Source: Galdieria sulphuraria (taxonomy: Eukaryota > Rhodophyta > Bangiophyceae > Galdieriales > Galdieriaceae). Taken from it: a DNA stretch of 64,000 nt. The stretch covers positions 141,376 to 205,375 of the forward strand of contig NW_005178447.1 of the NCBI RefSeq assembly GCF_000341285.1, in the 5' to 3' direction. Positions 1 through 10,734 of this stretch are shown in pieces. The notes below the pieces were generated by a model. That model did not search any database. It was not told the origin of the DNA and worked only from the letters and a program-made list of their open reading frames with translations. The translations under genes and the position numbers were made by a program. Each line of letters opens with the position of its first letter. Within the stretch, counting starts at the first letter, position 1.

Positions 1-442
1 TAGAGCTTCTATGCTCGTTGGTTCTCTAGCAAAGATAATTGCCCCGTATTTGGATCTCTCTCACAACACTGTAGCAGTACATCCTTTAACTGTGGTTGGA
101 TATACTGGTTTACTTATCAACGCTCTGAATTTGCTACCTATTGGAAGGTTGGATGGAGGTCGAATTGTACAATGTATCTTTGGACGCTCTACAGCTTCTA
201 GGGTGGGGGGTATTACACTGTTGCTACAAGGCCTTGGTGCTGTACTGGGTAATTCTCCATTATTGCTTTTCTGGGGTATATTTGTAGTTCTCTTTCAAAG
301 AGAGATGGACCTTCCTTGCGAAGATGAGTTGACTGAACCAAACAACAAACGAAGTGCACTAGGTCTCGTCTTGTTGTTTGTTATGCTTTTCACTTTGATT
401 CCGTTTCCTGATGCTTTAGGGAATTTGACGGGTCAGTATTGA
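1..442 (+). CDS. M50 site-2 metalloprotease, EGY-like, C-terminal part
   Basis: The reading frame is open from the left edge and ends at the TGA at 440-442, so only the C-terminal ~146 residues are present. The motif NLLPIGRLDGGR (around bases 130-165) is the NxxPxxxxDG signature that supplies the third metal ligand of intramembrane M50 zinc proteases; the HExxH motif must lie upstream of the window. Several hydrophobic segments follow, as in plant and cyanobacterial EGY proteins, which are plastid-envelope or thylakoid proteases. The short polar loop rich in Asp and Glu after the third hydrophobic segment is typical of that group. Family assignment is confident; whether it is EGY1, EGY2 or EGY3-like cannot be told from this fragment. 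Confidence 0.82.
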   Translation, partial: RASMLVGSLAKIIAPYLDLSHNTVAVHPLTVVGYTGLLINALNLLPIGRLDGGRIVQCIFGRSTASRVGGITLLLQGLGAVLGNSPLLLFWGIFVVLFQREMDLPCEDELTEPNNKRSALGLVLLFVMLFTLIPFPDALGNLTGQY

Positions 443-618
443 AGAATAAAAGCGCCAAAGTGATTTTAGCCTCCAGAGAAAGAGACACGCCCCGCTCCCT
501 GATTGGCTCACCAACTTGGCTTTTTATGTAAATGGCCCGTCGCGCCATTTTCTTTTCCTCATTTTTTTTGTTTTGATATTATTGGCCTTCTTTGGTATTC
601 TTACAATCAAACGTCAAC

Positions 619-3000
619 ATGGTTAACAAAGCAACAGCTACAATCGGATATCCCAGAATTGGACTCAATAGAGAAATGAAAAAGGCTTTGGAAGCCTACT
701 GGGGAGGTAAAAGTTCGCTCGATGAACTTTTGAAAGTTTCCAAACAAGTTGAAGAGGAATCACTGAAGGACCAAATGGTGAGTGGAAGCTGAAGCCAAGC
801 GCATATAGGCTAATCTGAGTGAGTAGAATGCTGGTATTCAACTTATTGGAGTGGGTGACCATACAATGTATGATCACGTGCTGGATTGGACATTCCGTCT
901 GGGTTTGATTCCAGACCGTTTCAAGCAGGTTCAGAATCCGAAAGATAAATATTTTGCAATGGCGAGAGGAAACAAAGAAGGTAACTGACTGTTGAAACTG
1001 AGTTTTCGTACTGGTTCGTGACCATTGGTTTGTAGGTTTACAAGCACTGGACATGAGTAAATTCTTCGACTCCAACTATCACTACTTGGTCCCCGAGTTG
1101 AACGCGCACTCCAAACCTTCTCCTAGTTTTGAAGAGTTTTTGGATGAAATTTCCAGAGCTCAGCAGCAGATTGGAAAGGAACGAGCAGTGCCCATCGTTT
1201 TTGGTCCGGTTACGTATGCACGTTTGGCTCGTTGTGAAGGAGTTTCTGTAGATGAGATGATAAGTCGTTTGGTGCCTGCATATGTTAGTCTTTTGAATAG
1301 TCTAAAATCACTTCAAGTTCCTGAGGTACAGTTGCACGAACCTGGTTTTGTTCTGGGTGATGCAGAGACTTTGCAAAAGGCTGCAGAGGCAGCTTATCAG
1401 GAGCTAGCTAAAGTGCAGGTACCTATCAATCTGGTAACTTATTACGACGACTTGGGTAAAACGTATCCCTGGGTTGTCAAGTTACCAGTTCAGACAATTA
1501 GCATGGATTTTGTTCGTGGTGATAACTTGTCTCTTGTGAAGAAGCATGGCTTCCCTGCAGATAAGAAACTTGGTGCTGGTGTATTGGATGGTCGTTCTGT
1601 ATGGAAGGATACAGGATACGCTGCACAAGTAATCAAGGAACTTGAGGCTATTGTCAAATCAGCTATCGTTGTTCAACCATCTTGTTCGTTGATGCATGTT
1701 CCTCTAGATGTCAATTCCGAACCTTCCTTAGATAGTAGTTTGAAGTCTCGCCTGAGCTTTGCTCGTCAAAAGATCGCCGAACTTGGTGTGGTTGCCAGTG
1801 GGAAGTCGGATGGAGCAAGTAGTGGTTCAAGTGGGGCAACTAGTCAAGATCTAGAAGCTACTTTGGACAAGTCCATGTTTTCTCGTTGTGAACCATTTAG
1901 CAAGCGTCGCAGTCAACAATTTACTGTTCCTGGTGGTTTTGGTACTACCACTATTGGTTCATTCCCTCAAACTCCTGCGGTTCGAAAACTTAGACTTCAA
2001 TATAAGAAGGGTCAAGTTTCTGAAGAAGAGTATCAGAGACAAATTGATCGCCATATCTCATTTGCTATTGGTGTACAAGAGGCTTTGGGATTGGATGTTT
2101 TTGTACATGGAGAGTCAGAACGCAGTGATATGGTGGAATACTTTGGCCAAAAGCTTCGTGGTTTTACCTTTACAGAAAATGGTTGGGTCCAGTCTTATGG
2201 TTCAAGATACGTGAGACCTCCCATTATTTATGCCGATGTTTCTCGTATTTCACCCATGACAGTTCGTGAGTTTGTGGTCGCACAGTCTATGACGAACAAG
2301 CCAGTAAAAGGCATGTTGACTGGTCCAGTTACGATTCTCAACTGGTCTTTCCCACGTAAGGACATTCCTCGCAAGCAACAAGCTTTACAGATTGCGTTGG
2401 CTCTTCGTGATGAGGTTGCTGATTTAGAAAAAGCCGGATGTGCTATTATTCAAATGGATGAACCAGCACTACGTGAAGGGTTACCACTCAAGAAGGAACG
2501 ATGGAACGAATATTTGGACTGGGCTGTGAAATCATTCCGTCTTAGTACCGTCGTTGCGGCACCCAAAACTCAGATAGTTACCCATTTATGTTACAGTGAT
2601 TTTCAAGATATTTTAGAAGCCATCGATCAGATGGATGCGGATGTATTGACTATTGAAAATAGCCGTAGTGATGATGCTATGTTGCGTGCACTCGCTCAAT
2701 ATGGGTAAGTCTCCAATGGTATTTGTTTTGAATGAGAGATTGAACATAGTTTGTTGGTATAGTTATGCTCGTGATATAGGACCTGGAGTTTACGATGTGC
2801 ATTCACCAGCTGTTCCCAGCACCGAATTTTTAGTGAAGAAGATGGAAGGATTCAAAAAGTCTGGGATTCTTTTGGAACGTTTGTGGATCAATCCAGATTG
2901 TGGTTTGAAAACGAGACAATGGGAAGAAGTGATTCCTTCTTTGAGAAATATGGTAGATGTTGCTGTTCAATTACGCAAAACCACCAAGAATGGGATATAA
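619..3000 (+). CDS. METE: Cobalamin-independent methionine synthase
   Basis: Transfers the methyl group of methyltetrahydrofolate to homocysteine, the last step of methionine synthesis, without vitamin B12. Four exons: 619-777, 827-980, 1036-2704, 2763-3000, giving 739 aa, close to the usual 750-770. The start is the ATG that places the family N-terminus ([19 protein letters not shown]) at residue 5. The zinc/homocysteine ligands are visible: His and Cys in THLCYSDF (about 2580-2595), Glu in TIENSRSD, and the last Cys in NPDCGLKTR (codon 2899-2901). A Gly/Ser-rich linker (about 1800-1850) separates the two barrel domains and is longer than I would expect. No B12-dependent synthase is seen here. 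The gene is followed by 209 bases before the next start. Assignment is very secure. Confidence 0.96.
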
Positions 3001-3209
3001 ATGCCAATAAATGCTTTTTTGTTTGTTTTACCAAAATGAATAGAGAGAGAAATTAGAAAATAGTCAAAGAGAGACTTGTAACCACCATCGTTTGCATTTC
3101 TTCGAATTTGGATTCTTCTTTCACAAAAGTGGAAAATTGAAACCATCTTAACTATGCAGTGTTGGTCATCCTCCTTCAAGTATATCATATCTAGTGGTTT
3201 GAAACTAAT

Positions 3210-4954
3210 ATGGAAACGATCTTTTTGGGAAAAAGCCCAAGGTATTTTATACTTCTTTTCCATACTACGGACAGTCGTTTATCCATCACTCGGATAGAAT
3301 ATGGTTCCAAAACTGCCATCGTTTCTAGGAAAAATAACTATTCATACCATCAGTTGTTACGTGATGCCAAACAGTAGGCTAGTGATTGAGTGAAAGGTGA
3401 AATAGTGTTGAACCTCTTTTTATATATATCTATAGGAAAGCGTTGTTGTTAGCAGGTGGTAAGGATTTGGAACAAGCACGAGTAGCCGTATTGGTACCTC
3501 CTTCTTATGCTTATGTGTCATGGCAGTGGGCTATATGGTTATCTGGGGGAGTATTTGTACCACTGAGTCCTTCTCATCCACAAGAAGAATTGGAATATTT
3601 CGTTCGCGATGCGGAAGCCACACACATTGTTGTATCAGCAGAGTTTCAAGATAAGTTGACGCAACTGGCTGGAGAATATTGTTTACCTTATTTAAGAGTG
3701 AGTCCAGTGGATGGTAGTTTGTTGATGGGTTCAGAAAGAAAGAAGCCGAATGTGGACACCATCGAGTTTCCAGTCATCGATAAGAAACGCAATGCGATGA
3801 TTATTTATACATCGGGAACGACGAGTCGACCCAAAGGAGTGTTGTATACTCATGATATGATTGAAGCTCAAATCAAGTCATTAGTGGAAGCTTGGCAATG
3901 GACTTCAAGTGACCACATTTTGAATGTTTTGCCGTTACACCACGTTCATGGCATCGTCAATGTGGTTTGTTGTGCACTTTATTCGGGTGCTACGTTGGAA
4001 ATGATGGAAAAGTTTCAAGCTCAACCGGTGTGGGAACGTTGGATGTTGAACTTGATACCTCAAGGATCCCATATCAGTTTATTTATGGCAGTTCCTACCA
4101 TTTATCATCGACTGATTCAAATGTATGACGCAGCACCACCAGGTATTCAACCTTTGTTATCGGATGCTGCCAAATCGTTGCGATTATTTGTAAGTGGCTC
4201 AGCAGCTTTACCAGAAACAACATTTCATAGATGGAAAGCTATTACGGGTCATCTCATATTGGAACGTTATGGAATGACGGAAGTGGGTATGGCGTTATCC
4301 AATCCGTTGAAAGAAGAAGAAAGAAGACCAGGTTGGGTTGGTTATCCATTACCTGGTGTACAAGTTCAACTCAAAGATGAAGAAAGCAATCAGTGGATTA
4401 CCGAAAAAGCGTAAGCAATAGATTCCACTGATAGAGATGACTGAACCAAGATTTTGTGTATATATATATATATATATAGTGGAAGAGGAGAGTTGTTGAT
4501 AAAAGGTCCCAATGTATTTCGTGAATATTGGAATCGACCCAAAGCAACTGCTGCTGCATTTGAAAAGGGTTATTTTTTAACAGGAGATATAGCACAACGA
4601 GATGAAAGTGGATTTTATCAAATCATAGGTAGATCAAGTGTGGATATTATTAAGAGTGGTGGATACAAATTGTCAGCGTTGGAAATAGAACGAGTCTATT
4701 TGCAACATCCAGCGATTCAACAGTGTACTTGTGTCGGTATTAAGGACGACGAGTGGGGAGAGTCTGTTGGGTTAGTGATTGTGTTGAAGGATGGACAAGG
4801 CGATGACGTGAGCTTGGAAGAGTTGAGAGAATGGGGAAAGGATAAGTTGGCACCTTACAAGCTTCCTAAAAAAGTAAAAGTAGTGAAAGAAATACCAGTA
4901 AATGCGATGGGCAAAGTACAAAAGAAACAAGTAGCTCAAGAAATGTTTGGTTAA
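3210..4954 (+). CDS. Malonyl-CoA synthetase (AAE13/ACSF3 type)
   Basis: ATP-dependent acid-CoA ligase of the ANL superfamily, probably activating free malonate to malonyl-CoA for fatty acid synthesis or malonate detoxification. Exons 3210-3373, 3436-4410 and 4480-4954 give 537 aa. Adenylation motifs in order: YTSGTTSRPKGV (phosphate-binding loop), YGMTEVGM, the TGD aspartate, and AMGKVQKK with the catalytic lysine near the C-terminus. The stretch GRSSVDIIKSGGYKLSALEIE is close to plant AAE13 and animal ACSF3 sequences. The first exon is short; its ATG at 3210 is the first in frame after a stop, and the first 25 residues are compatible with an organelle signal but do not prove one. The second intron ends in a long TA run just before its AG. 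4-coumarate ligase is the alternative; the overall pattern favours malonyl-CoA synthetase. Confidence 0.85.
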
Positions 4955-6272
4955 GACTCGATCATACTTTTATCCGTTACAAAGTGAAGTGGATGTCTTC
5001 TATAAAATGGCCAACTAGGAAGTACCCACTAGAAGAGAATGAACTGAGTTTGCTTTTCTCATACAGACAGAAATAGTATTTGGACAACCTACCAAAGCTA
5101 CTAAAAAAACTCCAATAAGAAAGCCTTTGAACGTGGTTTTATAATCGTCTGTTACAATCGCAACAACTAAGGAAACCACCTAATAACTTTTAAAAAAACA
5201 AGTCCACCACAAGTCTTCACTTTTATACTTGCCGTTGTAAGAAATATTCCTCTTTTTGTATATCTTTCACAAATGGCTTGTCCTTGTAAATCCATGACAA
5301 AATCCCACAAGTCTTTGCTCTATCATATTAGGAAATGAGAATATGTGGAGACTCAACTTTTTTATGACTACATCATAGAGAATGGCTTGCAGTCCAAGAC
5401 TAGACAATCCTTTGGTTGACAACATATTTGAGCAATCATAACTCTCGCCATGATGAGTATAAGGATACATATAATCTTCAAAAGTGAGAGTTGTATTATC
5501 TCTCTCTCTCTCTCTCTCTCTCATTAACTGTAAGTGTGAGATATTGCGTAATGCGTTCAATTCAGAAACACTCAATTAGTAAGAACTAACAAAATAGCTC
5601 CAAAGTCTACAATACCGATATCAACCTCTGGTAATGCAAGTTAAGTTGATGGAACCTCCTAATCAATACAATAAAAAACAATTAGGAAAATTGGCAAAAT
5701 GAAGAGAAACACTGGTAATACTCTCTTTCTCTCTCTCTCCTCCTATCAATTATTATTATTATTATTAGTAGTAGTAGTACTTGTACTCTTCTTATCCATC
5801 TTGAATAGTAATAAAGGAGAAGAACAAAACAACTTGCAATGCCAATAGTAACAAAATACAACAGTAGACAACTTTCATGTTGAATATATCCCAAAAACAT
5901 CTAATTGTGTTGACTTGTTGTTTCTTAAAAAAGCAAATGATAGCGTCAGTCTATTCGACGATCCCATGGAAACATATTTGTTGTCTCCTTGTCTTGCTTT
6001 CCTAAGCAATCAGAAAGTTGATTCATGACAAGTTTCCATATTGTTTTTATTTCTATATAAAAAGAGTAGAACAAAACGGGTAAACGACAAACTTCCTATT
6101 GTTTTTATGATTGTATCAACGAAGAAGGAGTTGAAGACAACATATTTTCAAGAGAGAATATAATATAGCTTGGGAGGAATAACATGCATTGAAAACACTA
6201 GAATTTCAAGAATAGTTCTAGAAAGTTTCAGTGTTGGTTGAAACTATGCAAAGTTTCAAGTGGGAATGGACA
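4955..6272. other. Gene-free stretch with microsatellites
   Basis: I see no supportable gene in this 1.3-kb AT-rich interval. It contains a TC run at 5499-5522, an interrupted CT run at about 5720-5740, and adjacent TTA and GTA trinucleotide runs at about 5750-5780. Open frames on the minus strand here are low-complexity translations of these runs. It presumably includes the 3' UTR of the malonyl-CoA synthetase gene and the promoter of the next gene. Confidence 0.6.
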
Positions 6273-6903
6273 ATGCCCATTCATTGTTTAGAAATCAAAG
6301 CTTCGTGTTCTCCCAACGTACAAAACTTAAGAGAAGAAAATAGTTACATATGGCATTTGCAGCTACAATGTATGCAATGCAGTGAAAAGACAGGATGGAT
6401 TACAGTCGATCCTAGTCAAGAAATGGCTAGAGTGAGAAGTGGAATTTGTCACGTGTTGTTGCACTGTCGACTATGTGGTAGACAGGTATGTTTTGATGAC
6501 TGATCAAAGACGGATGACAGAAAGTGGCCATAGTGTACCATAACAATATTAGAAGAACCTCACGTGTATGACAAAAACGAAGAGTTTCAACAGTTTGCTT
6601 CTTTCGACTGTCGGTAAGCTTAGCCAAGAGAAAAGATGGGTTTATGTCGGTTAAAGTAGTTTGCATAGAGGACTCGAGCCAATAGATTGGAATCCTGTAG
6701 GAACCGATTTCATTGTGGAGTTGAACTCTGGTGTGGTTATGAGACAAGTTTCTTTTGAAGAAGGAGAATATTATGGCAAGTATAGAATAGAATAAACACA
6801 ATCGATGAGAGAAAAAAGTAAATTTGTTTTTGCAGACTATGATGAGAATCAAAAAGAACAAGTTTTTATCACTTGTTTGGAATGGCAATGGAAGAGAGTC
6901 TAG
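6273..6903 (+). CDS. CXXC zinc-binding protein, CZIB/C1orf123 (DUF866) family
   Basis: Small conserved eukaryotic zinc-binding protein of poorly known function. Four exons, 6273-6485, 6534-6613, 6669-6775 and 6836-6903, give 155 aa, the family length (about 160). The two CxxC pairs are visible as CMQC (exon 1) and CRLC (end of exon 1), and the family motif CRGLEPIDW is formed across the second intron, which fixes that junction. The third intron starts GCAAGT and ends GCAG, a GC-AG intron: using it restores GEYYDYDENQ, matching the family C-terminus, and no GT donor there keeps the frame. The start at 6273 aligns with the family N-terminus; an in-frame ATG at 6246 would add nine residues. The first exon alone looks like a 90-aa orphan, so the gene is easy to miss. 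Confidence 0.85.
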
Positions 6904-7093
6904 CATGAAAAGTTTACCATAAACAACACAACTAGATAAAGATATCATTCTCTATTACAAACTTTTGTGACAACTATATATAATAAACAACAACACAAAC
7001 AATCACAATTATCACAATATACAAAAGTATAAGAATCCAAAATATTTTCTATTCTACACATTTTTCAACGTCGTTGATTAGTCACTTGAGTAT

Positions 7094-9814
7094 TTAACTA
7101 CAGCTTTCAGGGAATCGCCTCACTATCTTACTATAAATACGCTTCCCATAAGGAGTCGACTTTAAAGATGACAAGTGTGGTCTAATAATTTCACAAAACT
7201 GTTCCAACTGAGGAGATTGAGCCAATTGTAACGCTCGTTGTACGACATAATTTCCATATGCATCATGTAAAAGTCTTCCAAGCAGCTCTCGATCGGACAT
7301 CAACTCGTAGATGAGATGCTTACGAGTTTCTGGGTCAACTTGTTGCAAACACTTTTCAACCACATTAGATGAAAACTTCTGAACAGATAATTCATAAAGA
7401 TGACCAGCCAACTGAGCAATAATCTTGGCAATATAAAAGCGATTTTTTAGGTCCAATACATATTGAACTACATAATTGCCAAAAGCATCTTGAACCAAAG
7501 TAAATGCATTCTCACAAATTTCCATACAGACTTGCTCTTTCTGTAAAGGAATTGCATAATCCAAACATCTTTGGATGACACAACAGCCATGACGATGAGT
7601 AGCCAATTCCACACAATGCGAAACGACGGCATCAAAAATGAATTGATTGTGAGTCGGTGCCACTTTTTGCAAACAACGCTGTATTACATGATTTCCATTG
7701 ACATCTTTCATCAATTGAGAGGCAAAGGGAGTCAACGCTGTACATACAGTGCTTATTTGATCTTCACCTTCCATACATTCTATGATTCTTTGAACAACAC
7801 GAGTTCCATGCATATTCATGGAAACTTGTGCTAAAACACTACAAGTGTTTTGCAAAATAGAAAGCCTTTGTTGAAAATTACAGCATTCAAACAATTTTTG
7901 ACAAAGATAATTGCCAAAAGGATCGACCATCAATTCTGGCAAACCATCAAAACATTCCGCTAGAATCATTGCAATATATGCAGGATTTCCTTCTTCCAAT
8001 TTCATCTGAAGGAAGCGACATCCGTGTTGATCCTTTGCCAGTTCGAAAATACGTCCAACAATCTCTTCCATGCTCCATACCTTTGATGTCGAAACATTTC
8101 CTGTCAAGGAGGAAATAGAACCAGTTGATGGTGAAACTGAGAATGGTATTATGTTTTTACGATAATTATTTCCAGAAAGCATAGGATTCTGATGAAGTGA
8201 AGAGTTTGTAGTCACCCATGAATGAGAGGAAGATATCGAAGAATAATGAGAAGAATCTGTCGAGGACAAGTAATTGGCGTTCATTCCTCTCACAGCTTCT
8301 AAATTATTCAAATTACCAAATATTTCTGAGGTCATCGAATGGCTTTTGACTGTTCTTGGAACAGACTTGTTCGCTGCTGAAGCTGCAGATGCAATTGCCG
8401 CTGCTGCTGCTGCTGTTGTTGGTTTCAAACCATCTCTATAAAATAAGTTGGGCTCTGATTCATTGGATAATGTTGCGCAAGGCATACTTGAATGAATGAC
8501 AGCATTTTGACTTTGTAAAGAAATAGAGTCATTTCGACAATTTCCTAACAATTTGGAGTTGTCCAAAAAGGAAGGTGATGAAGATGATACACCTCGAGAT
8601 AAAGAACTGGATATATCTCCTTCAAAACAGAGTGATGAGTTGCTTTGAACATTGGAAATATCAAATGATTCGCTCCATAAAGGACCAGAGTTGATAGGTC
8701 CTTGCATATACATTCCATTCCAACTAGCTTGTTCCCAAAGAGGTCCCTTTGCTGCACTTCTTGGACCTATATGAGAGTCTTGTTCTATTATAGGATTGAG
8801 AACGCCAGCTGAAGAGCCAAAGTAAAGACTAGCCATAGGCAAGTGTTGCTTTTCTGAGCCACAAGCTATATTTTCATGATATTCTATACTCAAAACTTTC
8901 TGATCCCAACTTCAATACAAACAATGTTAAGCTTACCTTTGATATTATTATTATTATTATCTGTCAATACGAATGTTCCTTCAACATGACTAGAGTCTTC
9001 TGCAGCATCTATTTTCAAGTTGGACACAATACCTTCATCCAAATGGATACGCTCTCCATCTATAGAAATTTCTGACTCTGTTCTCGGTAAAGAAGCCAAA
9101 GATGCCATAGAGTCGTCTCTTAACAAACTAGTTCTTGGACGCATTTTCCTCCACTCTCGAAAAATAAGGTCGTCCACCGACGCATCTGAGTCTTGTCTCC
9201 TTAGGCTTCGTTCAACAACATTTGTAGAACTTTCCAATCCCAAACCCTATCAAACAAACCATATATGAAAACTCGTCTTCTTTACAAACAACAGTTCCTT
9301 ACTGGTTGACTGTTTGATGAAGACTGCTCGTGAAGATCATCGGCAGTGGACAAAAAAGCCCCAGAATAACTAGCCTAAAGTACAAGAAATGAAAACATAA
9401 GTTGAATACTTGCGCATTAACCAATTTTTGGCTACTCACTCTGAACGCAAAAAGCGAGTGAGACTGTATCTGTAAGTTGGAAGGGGCCGAGTATGCTTCT
9501 GTCTGTTTGAGGGGCAACAGAACACTGTGTCGATATTCATATTCCGGTGCTGAAAGACTTTGAGGTTGTTCTTCCTTTTCCAAAGATACCTCCACTTCCG
9601 AAGTTGCCATATAATCCGAACTTTTCCAATCTGGTGACAACGAAAATAGCATGGGTGAGGTTCTTGGATCAAAAGAGCCTGTCTGAAGAGTGCTTGTTTC
9701 GGGAGAAATAGAGTTTGCGTTTTTCGCACCCCCAACGTCATCTTGAAAACGTAGAGTGGGGTTACTATAATCCTGCATGGTTAAGTCTACCATAGGTTTC
9801 AAGCCAACGTTCAT
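7094..9814 (-). CDS. Pumilio-family (PUF) RNA-binding protein
   Basis: Sequence-specific binder of mRNA 3' UTRs that usually represses translation or promotes decay in the cytoplasm. Exons, in gene order, 9814-9440, 9374-9303, 9246-8937 and 8883-7094, give 848 aa. The C-terminal part, from about residue 520, holds eight PUF repeats whose RNA-contact helices can be read in order: CRFLQ, NYLCQ, TRVVQ, NHVIQ, CCVIQ, NYVVQ, SNVVE, NYVVQ. This is the classical eight-repeat array with the usual SNxxE at repeat 7, so it should recognise a UGUA-type element. The N-terminal 500 residues are low-complexity Ser/Asn/Ala, including a poly-Asn run coded by a microsatellite near 8943-8960 and an alanine run near 8360-8410. 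It is transcribed away from the UTP21 gene. Confidence 0.93.
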
Positions 9815-10734
9815 AACAACATAAAACCAGTCCAGAAGCTCTTAATGTTTGGTTTTCTTGCAGTTTCAACGTACAAAAGTTTTCAAACTACACAACACGA
9901 TACAATTTCGGAATGTAGTCTCAATGGCGCAAAGCAATACTACAAAAGACTATTCGAAAACACTTGGAAGCTCTATCTATTCCAAAGCCACACAAGCCTA
10001 ATTGCTTTCAATGCAGAAGAGCCTTTTTGTTCGCTACACTTTCCACCTTTGTTGTTATACTATTTTTATGTCGCCACCAAGTCGAGTGAAACGGTTGTAC
10101 CCAATAGCGGCGTGGAATCAAGATGGAGATTACAGCTCCACTTTAACTGAATGTGCTATTTCCCCTTTGCGTTTCTTCTTCTGGGATTATTTGGGTTTTT
10201 AGGCTGGAAAAGGAACACGTGCATTTTTCTCATGCGCGCCAAAATTCATTCAATTCGTGGCTATTCTTTCCCATTTGGAGAATTCGCTTCCTCATATGGG
10301 ACTTCTCATATCTATAACAATTGCCTTTTACTGAATGAGACTGTTTCTTGTTGAAGAAGAAGAGATGAAATCATCCTATTATTATGATATTTCCTGAAGA
10401 GTTTGTATGGACATAGAATATGGAATGTCACAACCTATGGCTTTATACAAACTTATCTATTCTGCAATAATAGAACTCATTCCATTCAATATTCAAACCA
10501 TTATAGAAATAATTGTATTTTATCCAACTTTTCATATACTGATAGCTTTTCCTTTTATTCATCTTTTGAATGGTAACTAGCCCTTTTGCAAAATAGTGGT
10601 CTTTACCAAGTCTTATTACAATACTTCAAACTACAAAAATATGTTATTGGTATCTTGATTCTACATATTTTGCTTCCAAGTGCATCAATTTCCAAAACTA
10701 CCGTTCAATCATTCTCTTATTGCAAGTAAATGAA
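9815..10734. promoter_or_regulatory. Divergent intergenic region, Pumilio / UTP21
   Basis: A 920-base gap between two divergent starts. It is longer than nearly all other gaps in the gene-dense part. Short open frames occur at 9845-10354 but they overlap in different frames, have no recognisable motif and no consistent splice path. The interval therefore probably holds both promoters and 5' UTRs. No specific element was recognised. Confidence 0.4.

Noticed and set aside
5267-5900. Minus-strand frames with Arg-Glu and Ile runs
   Set aside because: They are translations of TC, TTA and GTA microsatellites, not coding sequence.
9845-10354. Overlapping short + strand frames between the Pumilio and UTP21 genes
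   Set aside because: They lie in different frames, have no shared splice path, no motif and no homologous look; treated as promoter and leader sequence.
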